Shown here: positions 8,568 through 17,896 of the stretch, piece after piece
How positions within the stretch are numbered: position 1 is the first letter of the stretch
Layout: every line of letters starts with the position of its first letter
From: RUG11272 sp045226335
GTDB taxonomy: Bacteria; Bacillota; Clostridia; Christensenellales; Aristaeellaceae
Reading direction: 5' to 3'
Assembly: GCA_045226335.1 (NCBI GenBank)
Contig: JBGVCH010000034.1
Coordinates: 41,267-105,266, forward strand
Length of the DNA stretch: 64,000 bases
Notes under the pieces: model-generated
The model's input: only the letters and a program-made list of their open reading frames with translations
The model's database searches: none
Told to the model about the DNA's origin: nothing
Position numbers and translations under genes: made by a program

Positions 8568-8596
8568 TTGACATCCCCGTTGTTTTCCGATAAAAT
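8568..8596 (+). promoter_or_regulatory. Consensus promoter of the 17.5-kb ABC transporter locus
   Basis: TTGACA (8568-8573) and TAAAAT (8591-8596) are 17 bp apart, leaving a leader of about 120 bases before the first gene (start 8727). The leader has no obvious attenuator. This is the only near-consensus promoter I see before the 26.1-kb terminator. Confidence 0.75.
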
Positions 8597-8726
8597 ATCC
8601 GCGGATTGGTATCTCCGCGTTTTTATAACCCCATCGGGGCGGTCAAACACGTTTCCCGGTTCGTTGATGTCTGTTTTCATGGCCGGCCGGTGCGCCGGTA
8701 CAACACAGGGACAGGGGTGCAAGCCT

Positions 8727-11700
8727 ATGACAAAAGCCGAGCAGGGCAGCAACGCCAAAGCGGTCGCCGGATTTTGGAGCACCATCAGGACGAAACGCTG
8801 GTTCCGTCCTTTGGTCGTGCTGCTTGTTCTGGCCGCGTTTGTTTTGCTGCTGGTCCTTCTCAACAAGACCCAGACAGCCAACTATGCGGACAAGTACAAG
8901 GACCTGGAGAAGAAAGAGGCGGAGTTCGCGGAGGAGCAGACCGAAGCCAGCGCACTGCCTCTCTACAGGGAATACCTGAAGACGATCTCCGCGGAAAGCG
9001 CGTCGGAGCCCATCGAAGTGGATGTGGCGGCCGCATTTGCTCTGGTGACCGTGGACGGCGAGCAGAAGCAGGTGCCGATCGGGACCGCGGCGGGATCCGT
9101 GGAAGCCGCGGCGGACGCCGGTGAGCTGGCCAAAGCCTCCGAGGCCCTGGCGGTCTGGGAAGAGGACGGCGTGCTGTACACCGCCAGCGGCTCCTTTGTG
9201 GGCTGGGAAGTGGAAGCGCCGGAAGAGGGCCTGTACAACATCCTGATCGAATACCGCGCGCCGGAAAGCCGCGGCGTCGAACTGGAACGCGCCCTCTACG
9301 TGGATGACGGCTCCGGCCTGGCCATCCCCTTTGACGGCGCCCGGGCGCTGACCTTCTACCGCATCTGGACCGACGGCGAGATGAACGAGAGCAAGCGCCT
9401 GGACAACCAGGGCAACCAGCGCCGTCCCGCCCAGGTGGAGGTCCACGACTGGCAGACGGCGTACGTCAAGGACGCCATGGGCTACGAGGTGAACCCGTAC
9501 GCCATCCGCCTTGTTCAGGGCCGGAACGTCATCGCCCTGGAGGCGGTCAACGAGCCCATGGAGATCCGCGCCATCACCCTGACGCCGGTGCTGGAGTACC
9601 CGACCTACGAGACCTATGCCGCCTCGCACGCGGACAAGGCCGGGGTGGTGCTGTCCGACAAGGCCTGGCACACCACGATCCAGGGCGAGGGCCTGGTGCT
9701 GAACCGCACCGAGAACGGAGACGGGACCTGGACGGGCACGGTGACGGATGACGCCAAACGCCGCTCCTCCTCGCCTTCCCTCTATGCGCGTTACGACCGC
9801 TCCTCCTCCGCCACCGAGCCCTCCGACGTCTACCACACGATCTTCAACTACATCGGCGGCGACGCCTGGAACAGCGCCGGCCAGTGGATCGAGTGGTCCT
9901 TTGAGGTGCCGGAGGACGGCTGGTACAACATCACCGTCAAGGCGCGGCAGAACCATCAGCGCGGCGCCCTGTCCTGCCGTTCCCTGTACATCGACGGCGA
10001 GATCCCCTTTGACAAGGTGGCCACCATCACCTTCGGCTATGACAACGCCTGGGAGCTGATGACGCTGAAGGATGAGAGCGGCACGCCGTACCGCTTTTGG
10101 CTGGAGAAGGGCGAGCACGTCATCCGTTTGGAGGCCACCCTGGGCGAGATGGGCCCCATCCTTCAGGAGATGAAGAATTCCCTGGACCGGCTGAACCGCA
10201 TCTACCGGAGGATCCTGGTGCTGACGGGCGTCAACCCGGACCGCTTCCGCGATTACCAGCTGGAGAAGGTCTATCCCGACGTCATCGACGCCATGGAACT
10301 GGAGTACATGCGCCTGTACAAGCTGGTGGACGACACCGTGGCCATCACCGGACAGAAGTCCGACCGCGTGGCCGTAGCCCAGACCCTGGCCGTGCAGCTG
10401 GAGGGCTTCGTGAACCACACGGAGCGCATCACCCAGGTCTTCGGCAACTTCAAGGACAACATCACCAGCCTGGGCACGGCCATGCAGAACATGTCCGAGA
10501 CCAAGCTGGACATCGACCTGATCATCGTCAGCGGCGAGGATTACACCGCCGGCATGGGCAGCCAGGGCTTCTTCAGCGGGCTCGGGCACGAGGCCTCCTC
10601 CCTGGTGGCCTCCTACACGGTGGACTATGACGCCCTGGGCGACAAGTACACGGGCGACGAAGTGCTGGAGGTGTGGATCACCACCGGCCGCGACCAGTCC
10701 ACCGTCCTGAAGTCCATGATCGACCAGGATTTCACCGAGAAGTATCCCGATGTCCATGTCAACGTCAAGCTGGTGGTGGCGGACACGCTGCTGACCGCCG
10801 TGGTGGCGGGCAACGGCCCGGACGTGGCCCTGTCCCTGGGCTCCTGGTTCCCCGTGAACTACGCCATGCGGGACGCGGTGGAGGCCATGGACCAGTTCGA
10901 CGAGGAGTGGGTCAAGGCCAACTTCACCCCGGACGAAGAAGGAAAATACCCCGTGAAGAATTACAGCGAAGTGATCGCCGACTATTACGGCAGCGCGCTG
11001 GAACCCTTCACCTACATCCATCACAAGGATGGCCAGAAGCACGTGTACGCCATCCCCGAGACCCAGGACTTCGCCGTGGTGTTCTACCGCAAGGACGTGC
11101 TGGCGGAATACGGCATCGGGCCGGAAGACCTGAGCACCTGGGACAGCATCATCGCCCTGCTGCCCACCATTCAGGGCAACAACCTGTCCGTGGGCGTGCC
11201 CTATCCGGACATTACCAACCCCGACATGTCCGTGCTGAACTCCCTGATCTACCAGTACGGCGGCCGGATCTACGACGCGAACGCCATGCGCACCGAGATC
11301 GACCGGGAGTCCGGCGTGGCGGCCTTTAAGCTGTACACCTCCCTGTACAATGACTACGGCCTCCCGGTGGTGTACGACTTCGTCAGCCGCTTCCGTACCG
11401 GCGAGATGCCTATTGGCGTGGCGAACTACACCATGTACAACACCCTGGCGGTTTCCGCGCCGGAGATCCGCGGCCTGTGGGACTTCACCTTCTTCCCGGG
11501 CACCCTGCGGGAGGACGAGGAGGTCCGGGTCTACAACACCGGCGAGGTGGCCGAGGACCACATCGACCGCACTGTCCACGCCCAGGGCCTCTGTTGCATG
11601 ATCGTCGCCACGGACAACGAGCAGATGAAGAAGAACGCCTGGACCTTCCTGCAGTGGTGGACCGACGCCGAGACTCAGGTCAACTTCGGCCGGGAGATGG

Positions 11701-12062
11701 AGAGCATCCTGGGCTCCTCCGCCCGCTACAACACCGCCAACAAGCGCGCCATGCCGCGGCTGGGCTGGTCCGACGCGCAGCTGAAGGTGCTGCAGGGCCA
11801 GATGGCCTGGACCCGCGGCTTCCCCGAGATCGCCGGCGGTTATTCCACCACCCGTCACATGACCAACGCCATCCGCCGCGTCATCAACAACAAGGAAGAC
11901 GCCCGGGAGACGCTGCTGACCTACACCAAGACCATCAACGAGGAGATCCGGATCAAACGCCTCGAGTTTGGCCTGCCCACCACGGAGGAAGAGCTGGCGG
12001 CCAAATCGGGGACCCCGGCTCCGGAGGAAACCCCGACCGACCCCGCCGGCAGCGGTCAATAA
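8727..12062 (+). CDS. Giant membrane-anchored ABC solute-binding protein with carbohydrate-binding-like domains
   Basis: This 1111-residue protein has a cytoplasmic N-tail, one membrane span (about 28-46) and a short coiled coil (50-80). Two beta-sandwich, carbohydrate-binding-like segments follow (about 95-290 and 300-475; the second contains WSFEVPEDGWYNITV and SLYIDGEIPF). A helical region (480-620) leads to a family 1 extracellular solute-binding domain (about 640-1080: EVWITTGRDQ, GPDVALSLGSWFPV, ETQDFAVVFYRKDV). Ordinary sugar-binding proteins are about 430 residues. It probably captures a glycan at the cell surface for the permeases that follow 24 bases later. The start was chosen at ATG 8727 (AGGGGTG upstream); in-frame extension upstream would include the promoter. 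Confidence 0.85.
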   Translation: MTKAEQGSNAKAVAGFWSTIRTKRWFRPLVVLLVLAAFVLLLVLLNKTQTANYADKYKDLEKKEAEFAEEQTEASALPLYREYLKTISAESASEPIEVDVAAAFALVTVDGEQKQVPIGTAAGSVEAAADAGELAKASEALAVWEEDGVLYTASGSFVGWEVEAPEEGLYNILIEYRAPESRGVELERALYVDDGSGLAIPFDGARALTFYRIWTDGEMNESKRLDNQGNQRRPAQVEVHDWQTAYVKDAMGYEVNPYAIRLVQGRNVIALEAVNEPMEIRAITLTPVLEYPTYETYAASHADKAGVVLSDKAWHTTIQGEGLVLNRTENGDGTWTGTVTDDAKRRSSSPSLYARYDRSSSATEPSDVYHTIFNYIGGDAWNSAGQWIEWSFEVPEDGWYNITVKARQNHQRGALSCRSLYIDGEIPFDKVATITFGYDNAWELMTLKDESGTPYRFWLEKGEHVIRLEATLGEMGPILQEMKNSLDRLNRIYRRILVLTGVNPDRFRDYQLEKVYPDVIDAMELEYMRLYKLVDDTVAITGQKSDRVAVAQTLAVQLEGFVNHTERITQVFGNFKDNITSLGTAMQNMSETKLDIDLIIVSGEDYTAGMGSQGFFSGLGHEASSLVASYTVDYDALGDKYTGDEVLEVWITTGRDQSTVLKSMIDQDFTEKYPDVHVNVKLVVADTLLTAVVAGNGPDVALSLGSWFPVNYAMRDAVEAMDQFDEEWVKANFTPDEEGKYPVKNYSEVIADYYGSALEPFTYIHHKDGQKHVYAIPETQDFAVVFYRKDVLAEYGIGPEDLSTWDSIIALLPTIQGNNLSVGVPYPDITNPDMSVLNSLIYQYGGRIYDANAMRTEIDRESGVAAFKLYTSLYNDYGLPVVYDFVSRFRTGEMPIGVANYTMYNTLAVSAPEIRGLWDFTFFPGTLREDEEVRVYNTGEVAEDHIDRTVHAQGLCCMIVATDNEQMKKNAWTFLQWWTDAETQVNFGREMESILGSSARYNTANKRAMPRLGWSDAQLKVLQGQMAWTRGFPEIAGGYSTTRHMTNAIRRVINNKEDARETLLTYTKTINEEIRIKRLEFGLPTTEEELAAKSGTPAPEETPTDPAGSGQ

Positions 12063-12086
12063 TCGGAAGGAAAGGAGGAAAACCGG

Positions 12087-13037
12087 ATGCAAGCCACTGA
12101 AACCAAGACGAAGAAGGGCTATCTCGCCATCAAGCGGGAGAACTTCGGCTACGGGCTGAAGAAAGCCGGGAAGATGAAGGTCTGCTATGTCTTCCTGCTG
12201 CCCTACGCCCTGCTGTTCTTCACCTTCTTCATCCTGCCGATCTGCACGTCCATCTACTACAGCTTCACCTACTACAATATCCTGCAGCCGCCGCGGTTCA
12301 TCGGCTTCCAGAACTACATCAACCTGGTGCTCCAGGATGAGGTCTTCCTGACAGCCGTGAAGAACACCTTCGTGATCGCGGTGATCACCGGTCCCGTGGG
12401 CTATATCCTTTCCTTCCTGTTCGCGTGGTTCATCAACGAGCTGCCCCGCTGGCTGCGGACCGTGGCCGTGGTGGTGTTCTACGCGCCGTCCATCGCGGGC
12501 AACGCCTACTACATCTTCTCCATCATCTTCCGGGGAGATGCCTACGGCTACCTGAACTCCTTCCTGATGAACTTCGGCATGGTGAATTCCCCCATCCTCT
12601 GGCTGTCCGATCCCAGGTACATCCTGACGGTCATCATCATCGTCATCCTGTGGATGAGCATGGGCACGGGCTTCCTGTCCTTCGTGGCCGGCCTGCAGGG
12701 TGTGGACCGCTCCATGTACGAGGCCGGCTATGTGGACGGCGTCCGCAACCGCTGGCAGGAGCTCTATCACATCACCCTGCCCAGCATGAAGCCCATGCTG
12801 CTCTTCGGCGCCGTGATGTCCATCACCTCCGCGTTCAACGTGTGCGACGTGCCCCGCGCGCTGGCCGGCTACCCCTCCACGGACTACGCCGCCCGCACCA
12901 TCGTCACGCACCTGTTCGACTACGGTTTCTCCCGGTTTGAGATGGGCTATGCCTCAGCCATTGCCACGGTGCTGTTCCTGGTCATGATCCTGTGCAACAA
13001 GGCCATTCAGTCGGCGTTGAGGAAGGTGGGCACATGA
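12087..13037 (+). CDS. Sugar ABC transporter permease (MalF/UgpA type), pair 1
   Basis: This 316-residue inner-membrane subunit has six predicted spans. The EAA loop that docks the ATPase reads EAGYVDGVRNRWQELYHI around residues 213-230. N-terminal residues 1-30 are basic and cytoplasmic. The ribosome site AAAGGAGG is strong. It overlaps the next permease by ATGA, so the two are translationally coupled and probably form a heterodimer. The substrate is presumably an oligosaccharide delivered by the preceding binding protein. No ATPase gene is present in the locus. Confidence 0.9.
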   Translation: MQATETKTKKGYLAIKRENFGYGLKKAGKMKVCYVFLLPYALLFFTFFILPICTSIYYSFTYYNILQPPRFIGFQNYINLVLQDEVFLTAVKNTFVIAVITGPVGYILSFLFAWFINELPRWLRTVAVVVFYAPSIAGNAYYIFSIIFRGDAYGYLNSFLMNFGMVNSPILWLSDPRYILTVIIIVILWMSMGTGFLSFVAGLQGVDRSMYEAGYVDGVRNRWQELYHITLPSMKPMLLFGAVMSITSAFNVCDVPRALAGYPSTDYAARTIVTHLFDYGFSRFEMGYASAIATVLFLVMILCNKAIQSALRKVGT

Positions 13038-14701
13038 GCGCGAAGAAACCGAAAATTCAGAAGATCGAAGCGCCTACGACGAACAACCGCGTCGAGCAGC
13101 TTCGCTATCTGGCCAAGCTCCGCGGCGAGTATGAGGAAGAGGCGCCCAAGCTCAACACCAAGCGCTTTCTGATCATTTCGGCGATCATTGTGGTCATCCT
13201 GGTGGCGGGCCTGATTTTCACCAACACGAAGGTCAACGAAATCAGCGCGTACAACGAGGAGGTTGACTCGATCAACCGCCTGGCGGAGGAAGCCGCCAGC
13301 GCCCAGGCCGAAGAACTTGAACTGAACGCCAGGACCGACGCGAAAATGTCGGAAGTGAACACCCTGGCCAAGGACACCCGCAAGCAGATCTCGGCGGAAA
13401 AGAACGTGAAAGACAGCGGTGAAGACGTGCTGCAGGTGGAAGACCACTCCCAGCCCGTCCGGATCATCCGCCTGATCCTGCTGTTCTTCCTCATCGCCGG
13501 CGCGGTGGTATTCTATGTCTTCTACAGCAGAGACCCCAAGCTCCGGGCCGACAGGCACAAGCTGATCCTCTGCGCGGCGATTTTGCTGCTGCTGCTCATC
13601 GCCGTGCTGGTGCTGGGCGCGGTGGCGGACAACATGGCGCCCAAGCCCCAGGCGGTGGAAGAGACCGCGGCGGAGAGCGACACGGCGGGGGACGAGGCTG
13701 CGGCTTCCACAGCCGCTGCGGCTACGGCGACCGCTGCGGTCAGCACGACCCGGGAGATCGACAACTCGGTTTCCACCTGGGTTCTGGCCCGCCTGATCGT
13801 CATCGTGCTGCTGGTGGTCTACGGCGTCTTCATGCTGGTCAAGCTGGCGCACCCCAAGCGCCGCAAGCCCAACCGCAGCTTCTGGGGCGACTTCGGCATC
13901 TACTTCATGATGGCGATCTTCGCGGTGGCCATGGTGTTCCCGCTGGTGTTCTCCATCGCCGCCTCCCTGAAACCCCTGGACGAGCTGTTCAGGTTCCCGC
14001 CCACGGTCTTCGCGCAGCATCCGACGATGGACAACTTCGCGGACCTGTTCGTCACCATGGGCCAGAGCTATGTGCCCTTCTCCCGGTACCTGACCAACAC
14101 GGTGTTCATCACCTTTGTGGGCACCTTCGGCCACGTGCTGATCGCGTCCATGGCGGCCTTCGTGCTGGCCAAGTATGACTTCCCGGGCGGCAGGACCTTC
14201 TTCTCCATCGTGGTCACGGCCCTGATGTTCTCGGGCTACGTCACCGGCATCCCGAACTACGTGATCATGAGCCGGCTGGGCATGATCAACACCTACTGGG
14301 CCATCATCCTCCCGGCCTTCGCGGCGCCCATCGGCCTCTTCCTGATGAAACAGTTCATGGAAGGCCTGCCGACGGCGCTGATCGAGGCGGCCCACCTGGA
14401 CGGCGCCGGCGAGTTCCGCATCTTCTGGAGCATCGTGATGCCCAACGTGAAACCCGCGTGGCTGACCATCATCATCTTCTCCGTCCAGGGCCTGTGGAAC
14501 ACCAACGCGGCCACGGTCATCTACACGGAGAGCAAGAAGACCCTGGTCTACGCCCTGCAGCAGATCCAGCTGGGCGGCATTGCCCGTACCGGTCAGGCGG
14601 CCGCGGTCACCGTGATCGTCATGATCGTCCCGATTGTCATTTTCATCCTGTCTCAGAGCCGGATCCTGGAAACCATGGCGAGTTCCGGCCTGAAAGACTA
14701 A
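13034..14701 (+). CDS. Sugar ABC transporter permease (MalG type) with long N-terminal membrane extension, pair 1
   Basis: This protein has 555 residues, about twice the usual 280. The C-terminal part (from about 285) is a standard carbohydrate permease with the EAA loop EAAHLDGAGEFRIFWSIVMP. The N-terminal 280 residues are extra: a membrane span (45-63), a charged coiled coil rich in Glu/Ala (65-125), two more spans (144-163, 176-198), an Ala/Thr-rich linker and a further span (251-270). The extension might organise the permease with other surface proteins of the operon. It overlaps the previous gene (ATGA). The GAAGGTGGG ribosome site lies within that gene. Confidence 0.85.
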   Translation: MSAKKPKIQKIEAPTTNNRVEQLRYLAKLRGEYEEEAPKLNTKRFLIISAIIVVILVAGLIFTNTKVNEISAYNEEVDSINRLAEEAASAQAEELELNARTDAKMSEVNTLAKDTRKQISAEKNVKDSGEDVLQVEDHSQPVRIIRLILLFFLIAGAVVFYVFYSRDPKLRADRHKLILCAAILLLLLIAVLVLGAVADNMAPKPQAVEETAAESDTAGDEAAASTAAAATATAAVSTTREIDNSVSTWVLARLIVIVLLVVYGVFMLVKLAHPKRRKPNRSFWGDFGIYFMMAIFAVAMVFPLVFSIAASLKPLDELFRFPPTVFAQHPTMDNFADLFVTMGQSYVPFSRYLTNTVFITFVGTFGHVLIASMAAFVLAKYDFPGGRTFFSIVVTALMFSGYVTGIPNYVIMSRLGMINTYWAIILPAFAAPIGLFLMKQFMEGLPTALIEAAHLDGAGEFRIFWSIVMPNVKPAWLTIIIFSVQGLWNTNAATVIYTESKKTLVYALQQIQLGGIARTGQAAAVTVIVMIVPIVIFILSQSRILETMASSGLKD

Positions 14702-14743
14702 TCCGCGCGCGCGACCGAACAGAAAGACAGGAGGGAAATGAAA

Positions 14744-17227
14744 GTGAAACACATGAAAAGGCTGCTGGCGCTGCTCGCCGCGGTGATGCTCCTCATGCCT
14801 GTGACGGCTGCGTTTGCTGCGGTTGACGGCTTCACCAGCACCTATTCCTACAACTATGACTACTGGGGTGAGGTCCGCGAAAGCCCGGACCCCTACCGCG
14901 TCTCCCAGGTGATCTACAGCAAGGACATGGACCCCAGCCTGGCCCTGAAGGCCCCCAAGAGCCTTTTCGTGCAGGGCGAGGACCTCTACGTGGTGGACAG
15001 CGGCAACAACCGCATCATCCAGCTGACCCGGATCGACGGCAAGTTTGAGTTCGTCCGGATCATCGACCACGTGACGGCGGAGGCCGACGACCTGGCGGTG
15101 GCGGAGGAGCGGTACAACGCCGCGTCGGACGTGCTGGCGGCGGCTACGGCCGCTTCCGAAAGCGTGGAGGCTGTGCTGGAGGCGCCCGCCGAAAGTATCG
15201 CGGCCGCCGGCGCGGAGAAAACCGGCGCCGACCAGGTGCTGCAGAAGGTGCAGGCCCTGGAAGCGCTGACGGAGAACTGGGACTATCTCTCCGAGGGCAC
15301 GCGGCAGGCCCTGGCTGAGATGACGGCGGCCGCGAACAAGGCCGTGGATCAGGCCCTGGCCGGCTACGACGCCGTGGCGGCGGCCGCTGCCGGGGATGCC
15401 ATGACCGGCGTGATCCGCGTCGCGACGGATGCCGACCTGCGCGTGAAGGCCATCGTGGAGGCCATGACGCCTCTGACGGCCGAGACCATTTCCACGGACG
15501 GCGCCCTGGAGGCCGCCCAGAAATCAAAAGCAGCCGCGGAGCGGGCGGCGGAGGCCGTGGAAGCGCTTCCCGCGGAGCTGGGTTTTGATGCGGCCCTGGC
15601 CGCCATGGACGCTTCCGCCGGCGCGGCGGCAGAGGTCCAGAAGGCCGCGAGCGCCCTGAAAACGGCGGTGGAAGCCGACGCGGAGGCCCTGGAGAAAGCG
15701 CTGCAGGCCGAGGAAGCCGGCTTCCCGGAGGCGGACGAATCGGGCAGCGAGCCGGAGGAAATCACCGAAGCGAAAGCCCGGATCCGGAAAGCGCGCGCGG
15801 CCGCGGCCGCCATTGTCGAGGCGGCTGGCAGCGTACAGAGCGCGGCGGACTCCCTGGTGAAGGCTTCCGGCGAGAACCGGGACTGCTTCGCCGATATGGT
15901 GAACGCCCCCGCCGGGATGGCGGAGAAGGTCGGCCTTCTGGAAGCGGCCGCGGAGAAAGCCTTCGCGGACGACTGCAAGGTGTTCGCGGCGGAGAGCAAG
16001 ATCCACCTCTACACCCAGTGGAGCCCGGAGAGCGAGGCCGAGGACGCCCAGGTGGTCTCCAGGCTGAGCACCCCCGGCGACGTGTCGGTGGACGAGGAGG
16101 GCAACATCTACGTCGCCGACACCTACAACAATCGGGTCGTGAAGATGACAAAGGGCTGTGAGCTCATCATGGAGTTCATCAAGCCCGCGGACAACAACTT
16201 CGACCAGAATCAGGCCTTCCTGCCCAACAAGATCGTGGTGGACACCTCCGGACGCTGCTTTGTCCTGGCCATGAACATCAACAAGGGCCTGGTCAAGTTT
16301 GAGGCGAACGGCGTCTTCACCGGCTTCATCGGCGCCAACCAGGTGAACTACAACCTGTGGGACTACATCTGGAAGACCTACTTCATGACCAAGGAGCAGC
16401 GCTCCCAGCAGGCGGCCTTTGTGCCCACGGAATACCAGAACATCTACATCGACAAGGATGACTTCATCTACGCCACCAACATCGCCTTCAGCGAGTATGA
16501 CCTGCTCTGGGACGGGGCCAAGCCCATCCGCCGGCTGAACGCGGTGGGCAGCGACATCCTGATCAAGAACGACCGCTACCCGCCCATCGGCGATCTGGAC
16601 TGGGTCGAGGGTTCCTCGGACCACGGCCCCTCGAAGCTCTACGACATCACGGTGCTGGACAACGACATCTACGTGGCCATCGACCACACCCGCGGCCGGC
16701 TCTTCGGCTATGATCCGCAGGGCATCATGCTCTGGGCTTTCGGCACCAGCGGCGTGCCCTCGGAGGGCGCCTTCAACAGCGCCGTGTCCATCGAGCACAT
16801 CGGCAGCGACCTGATCGTCCTCGATGATCTGGACTGCAGCATCACGGTCTTCACCCCCACGGATTACGGCGAGATGATCTACGAGGCCTCCAGGCTGTAC
16901 CTGGACGGCAAGTACGACGAGTCCGCCGCCAAGTGGGAGGAAGTCCTGCGGGACAACGCCAACTACAACCTGGCTTTCATCGGCATCGGCCGTTCCAAGA
17001 TGCGGGCCGAGGAGTACGAGGAGGCCATGGAGCTGTTCAAGATGGCGCATGACCGGGGCAACTACGGCCGGGCCTTCCGCTACTACCGCAAAGAGTGGGT
17101 GGAGAAGAACATCTGGTGGGTGGTCCTGATCATCCTGGTGCTGGTGGCCTACACCATCATCCGCAAAATCATCCGGAAAGTAAAATGGGAGGTGCAAGCG
17201 TATGAGCACAATAAAGTCGCTAAGTAG
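14744..17227 (+). CDS. Exported NHL-repeat membrane protein with alanine-rich helical insertion
   Basis: The protein has about 827 residues. It has a signal peptide (cleavage after AAFA), NHL/beta-propeller blades (LYVVDSGNNRIIQL near 75-95; IYVADTYNNRVVKM near 450), an Ala/Glu-rich helical stretch of about 300 residues inserted between the first and second blades (about 111-415), TPR-like helices (about 712-783) and a C-terminal membrane anchor (790-809) with a basic tail. It probably forms a surface scaffold beside the transporter; no enzymatic motif is visible. The start is uncertain: AGGAGGG is 2 bases from ATG 14738, 8 bases from GTG 14744 (chosen) and 17 bases from ATG 14753. Confidence 0.75.
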   Translation: MKHMKRLLALLAAVMLLMPVTAAFAAVDGFTSTYSYNYDYWGEVRESPDPYRVSQVIYSKDMDPSLALKAPKSLFVQGEDLYVVDSGNNRIIQLTRIDGKFEFVRIIDHVTAEADDLAVAEERYNAASDVLAAATAASESVEAVLEAPAESIAAAGAEKTGADQVLQKVQALEALTENWDYLSEGTRQALAEMTAAANKAVDQALAGYDAVAAAAAGDAMTGVIRVATDADLRVKAIVEAMTPLTAETISTDGALEAAQKSKAAAERAAEAVEALPAELGFDAALAAMDASAGAAAEVQKAASALKTAVEADAEALEKALQAEEAGFPEADESGSEPEEITEAKARIRKARAAAAAIVEAAGSVQSAADSLVKASGENRDCFADMVNAPAGMAEKVGLLEAAAEKAFADDCKVFAAESKIHLYTQWSPESEAEDAQVVSRLSTPGDVSVDEEGNIYVADTYNNRVVKMTKGCELIMEFIKPADNNFDQNQAFLPNKIVVDTSGRCFVLAMNINKGLVKFEANGVFTGFIGANQVNYNLWDYIWKTYFMTKEQRSQQAAFVPTEYQNIYIDKDDFIYATNIAFSEYDLLWDGAKPIRRLNAVGSDILIKNDRYPPIGDLDWVEGSSDHGPSKLYDITVLDNDIYVAIDHTRGRLFGYDPQGIMLWAFGTSGVPSEGAFNSAVSIEHIGSDLIVLDDLDCSITVFTPTDYGEMIYEASRLYLDGKYDESAAKWEEVLRDNANYNLAFIGIGRSKMRAEEYEEAMELFKMAHDRGNYGRAFRYYRKEWVEKNIWWVVLIILVLVAYTIIRKIIRKVKWEVQAYEHNKVAK

Positions 17228-17882
17228 CGCGGCCCGCAAGGACCACCCGCGCCTGCGCCGCTACAAAGAGACGCTTCTCTATGCCAAGTACGTGTTGTTT
17301 CACCCCTTTGACGGCTTCTGGGATCTGATTCACGAGAAGCGCGGGTCCCTGGCGGCGGCCAACACCTTCCTGGTGCTCTTCCTGATGACCTACGTGCTGA
17401 AGCTGATGTACACCAGCTTCCAGTTCATCACCGCGCCGATCCAGTACATCAACATCTACGAGCGCTGCGCGTCGCTGCTGCTGCCCTTCCTGATCCTGTG
17501 CCTGTCCAACTGGAGCCTCTCCACGCTGTTCGACGGCAAGGGCCGGTTCAAGGACATCTACATGGCCATGTGCTACGCGCTGGTGCCCTACGTCATCATC
17601 CAGCTGCCCCTGATCCTGATCAGCAACATCCTGGCTTTTGACGAAGGCGCGTTCTACTACGTGCTGATCTCCTTCTCGGAGATCTGGTGCCTGTTCCTGG
17701 CGTTTGTGGGCCTGATGCAGGTCCACGACTACGGCCCGGGCAAGACGCTGATCTTCATTATCGCCACCATTTTCGGCGCGCTGGTGATCATCTTCCTGCT
17801 GCTCGTGTTCTTCAGCCTTCTCAGCGATGCGTTCGGCTACTTCGCCTCCCTGTATCGCGAGATCGTGTTCAGACTCAGTTGA
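17202..17882 (+). CDS. Yip1-family membrane protein
   Basis: This 226-residue integral membrane protein has five predicted spans and resembles the Yip1 domain family, whose bacterial members sit in carbohydrate ABC loci and have no established role. The N-terminal 35 residues are basic (HPRLRRYKETLLYAKYVLFHPFDGFWDLI), a typical Yip1 entry. It overlaps the NHL gene by 26 bases, with GGGAGGTG as ribosome site, and precedes the DUF5696-type gene by 14 bases, so these three are probably translated together. Confidence 0.75.
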   Translation: MSTIKSLSSAARKDHPRLRRYKETLLYAKYVLFHPFDGFWDLIHEKRGSLAAANTFLVLFLMTYVLKLMYTSFQFITAPIQYINIYERCASLLLPFLILCLSNWSLSTLFDGKGRFKDIYMAMCYALVPYVIIQLPLILISNILAFDEGAFYYVLISFSEIWCLFLAFVGLMQVHDYGPGKTLIFIIATIFGALVIIFLLLVFFSLLSDAFGYFASLYREIVFRLS

Positions 17883-17896
17883 GGGGGTGACGTGAA

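Noticed and set aside
8643..12911. A 1422-codon open frame on the minus strand across the giant binding protein
   Set aside because: Its composition (His, Gly, Val and Gln-rich, no motif) is typical of the antisense of GC-rich genes. The plus strand has clear domains, ribosome sites and a promoter.
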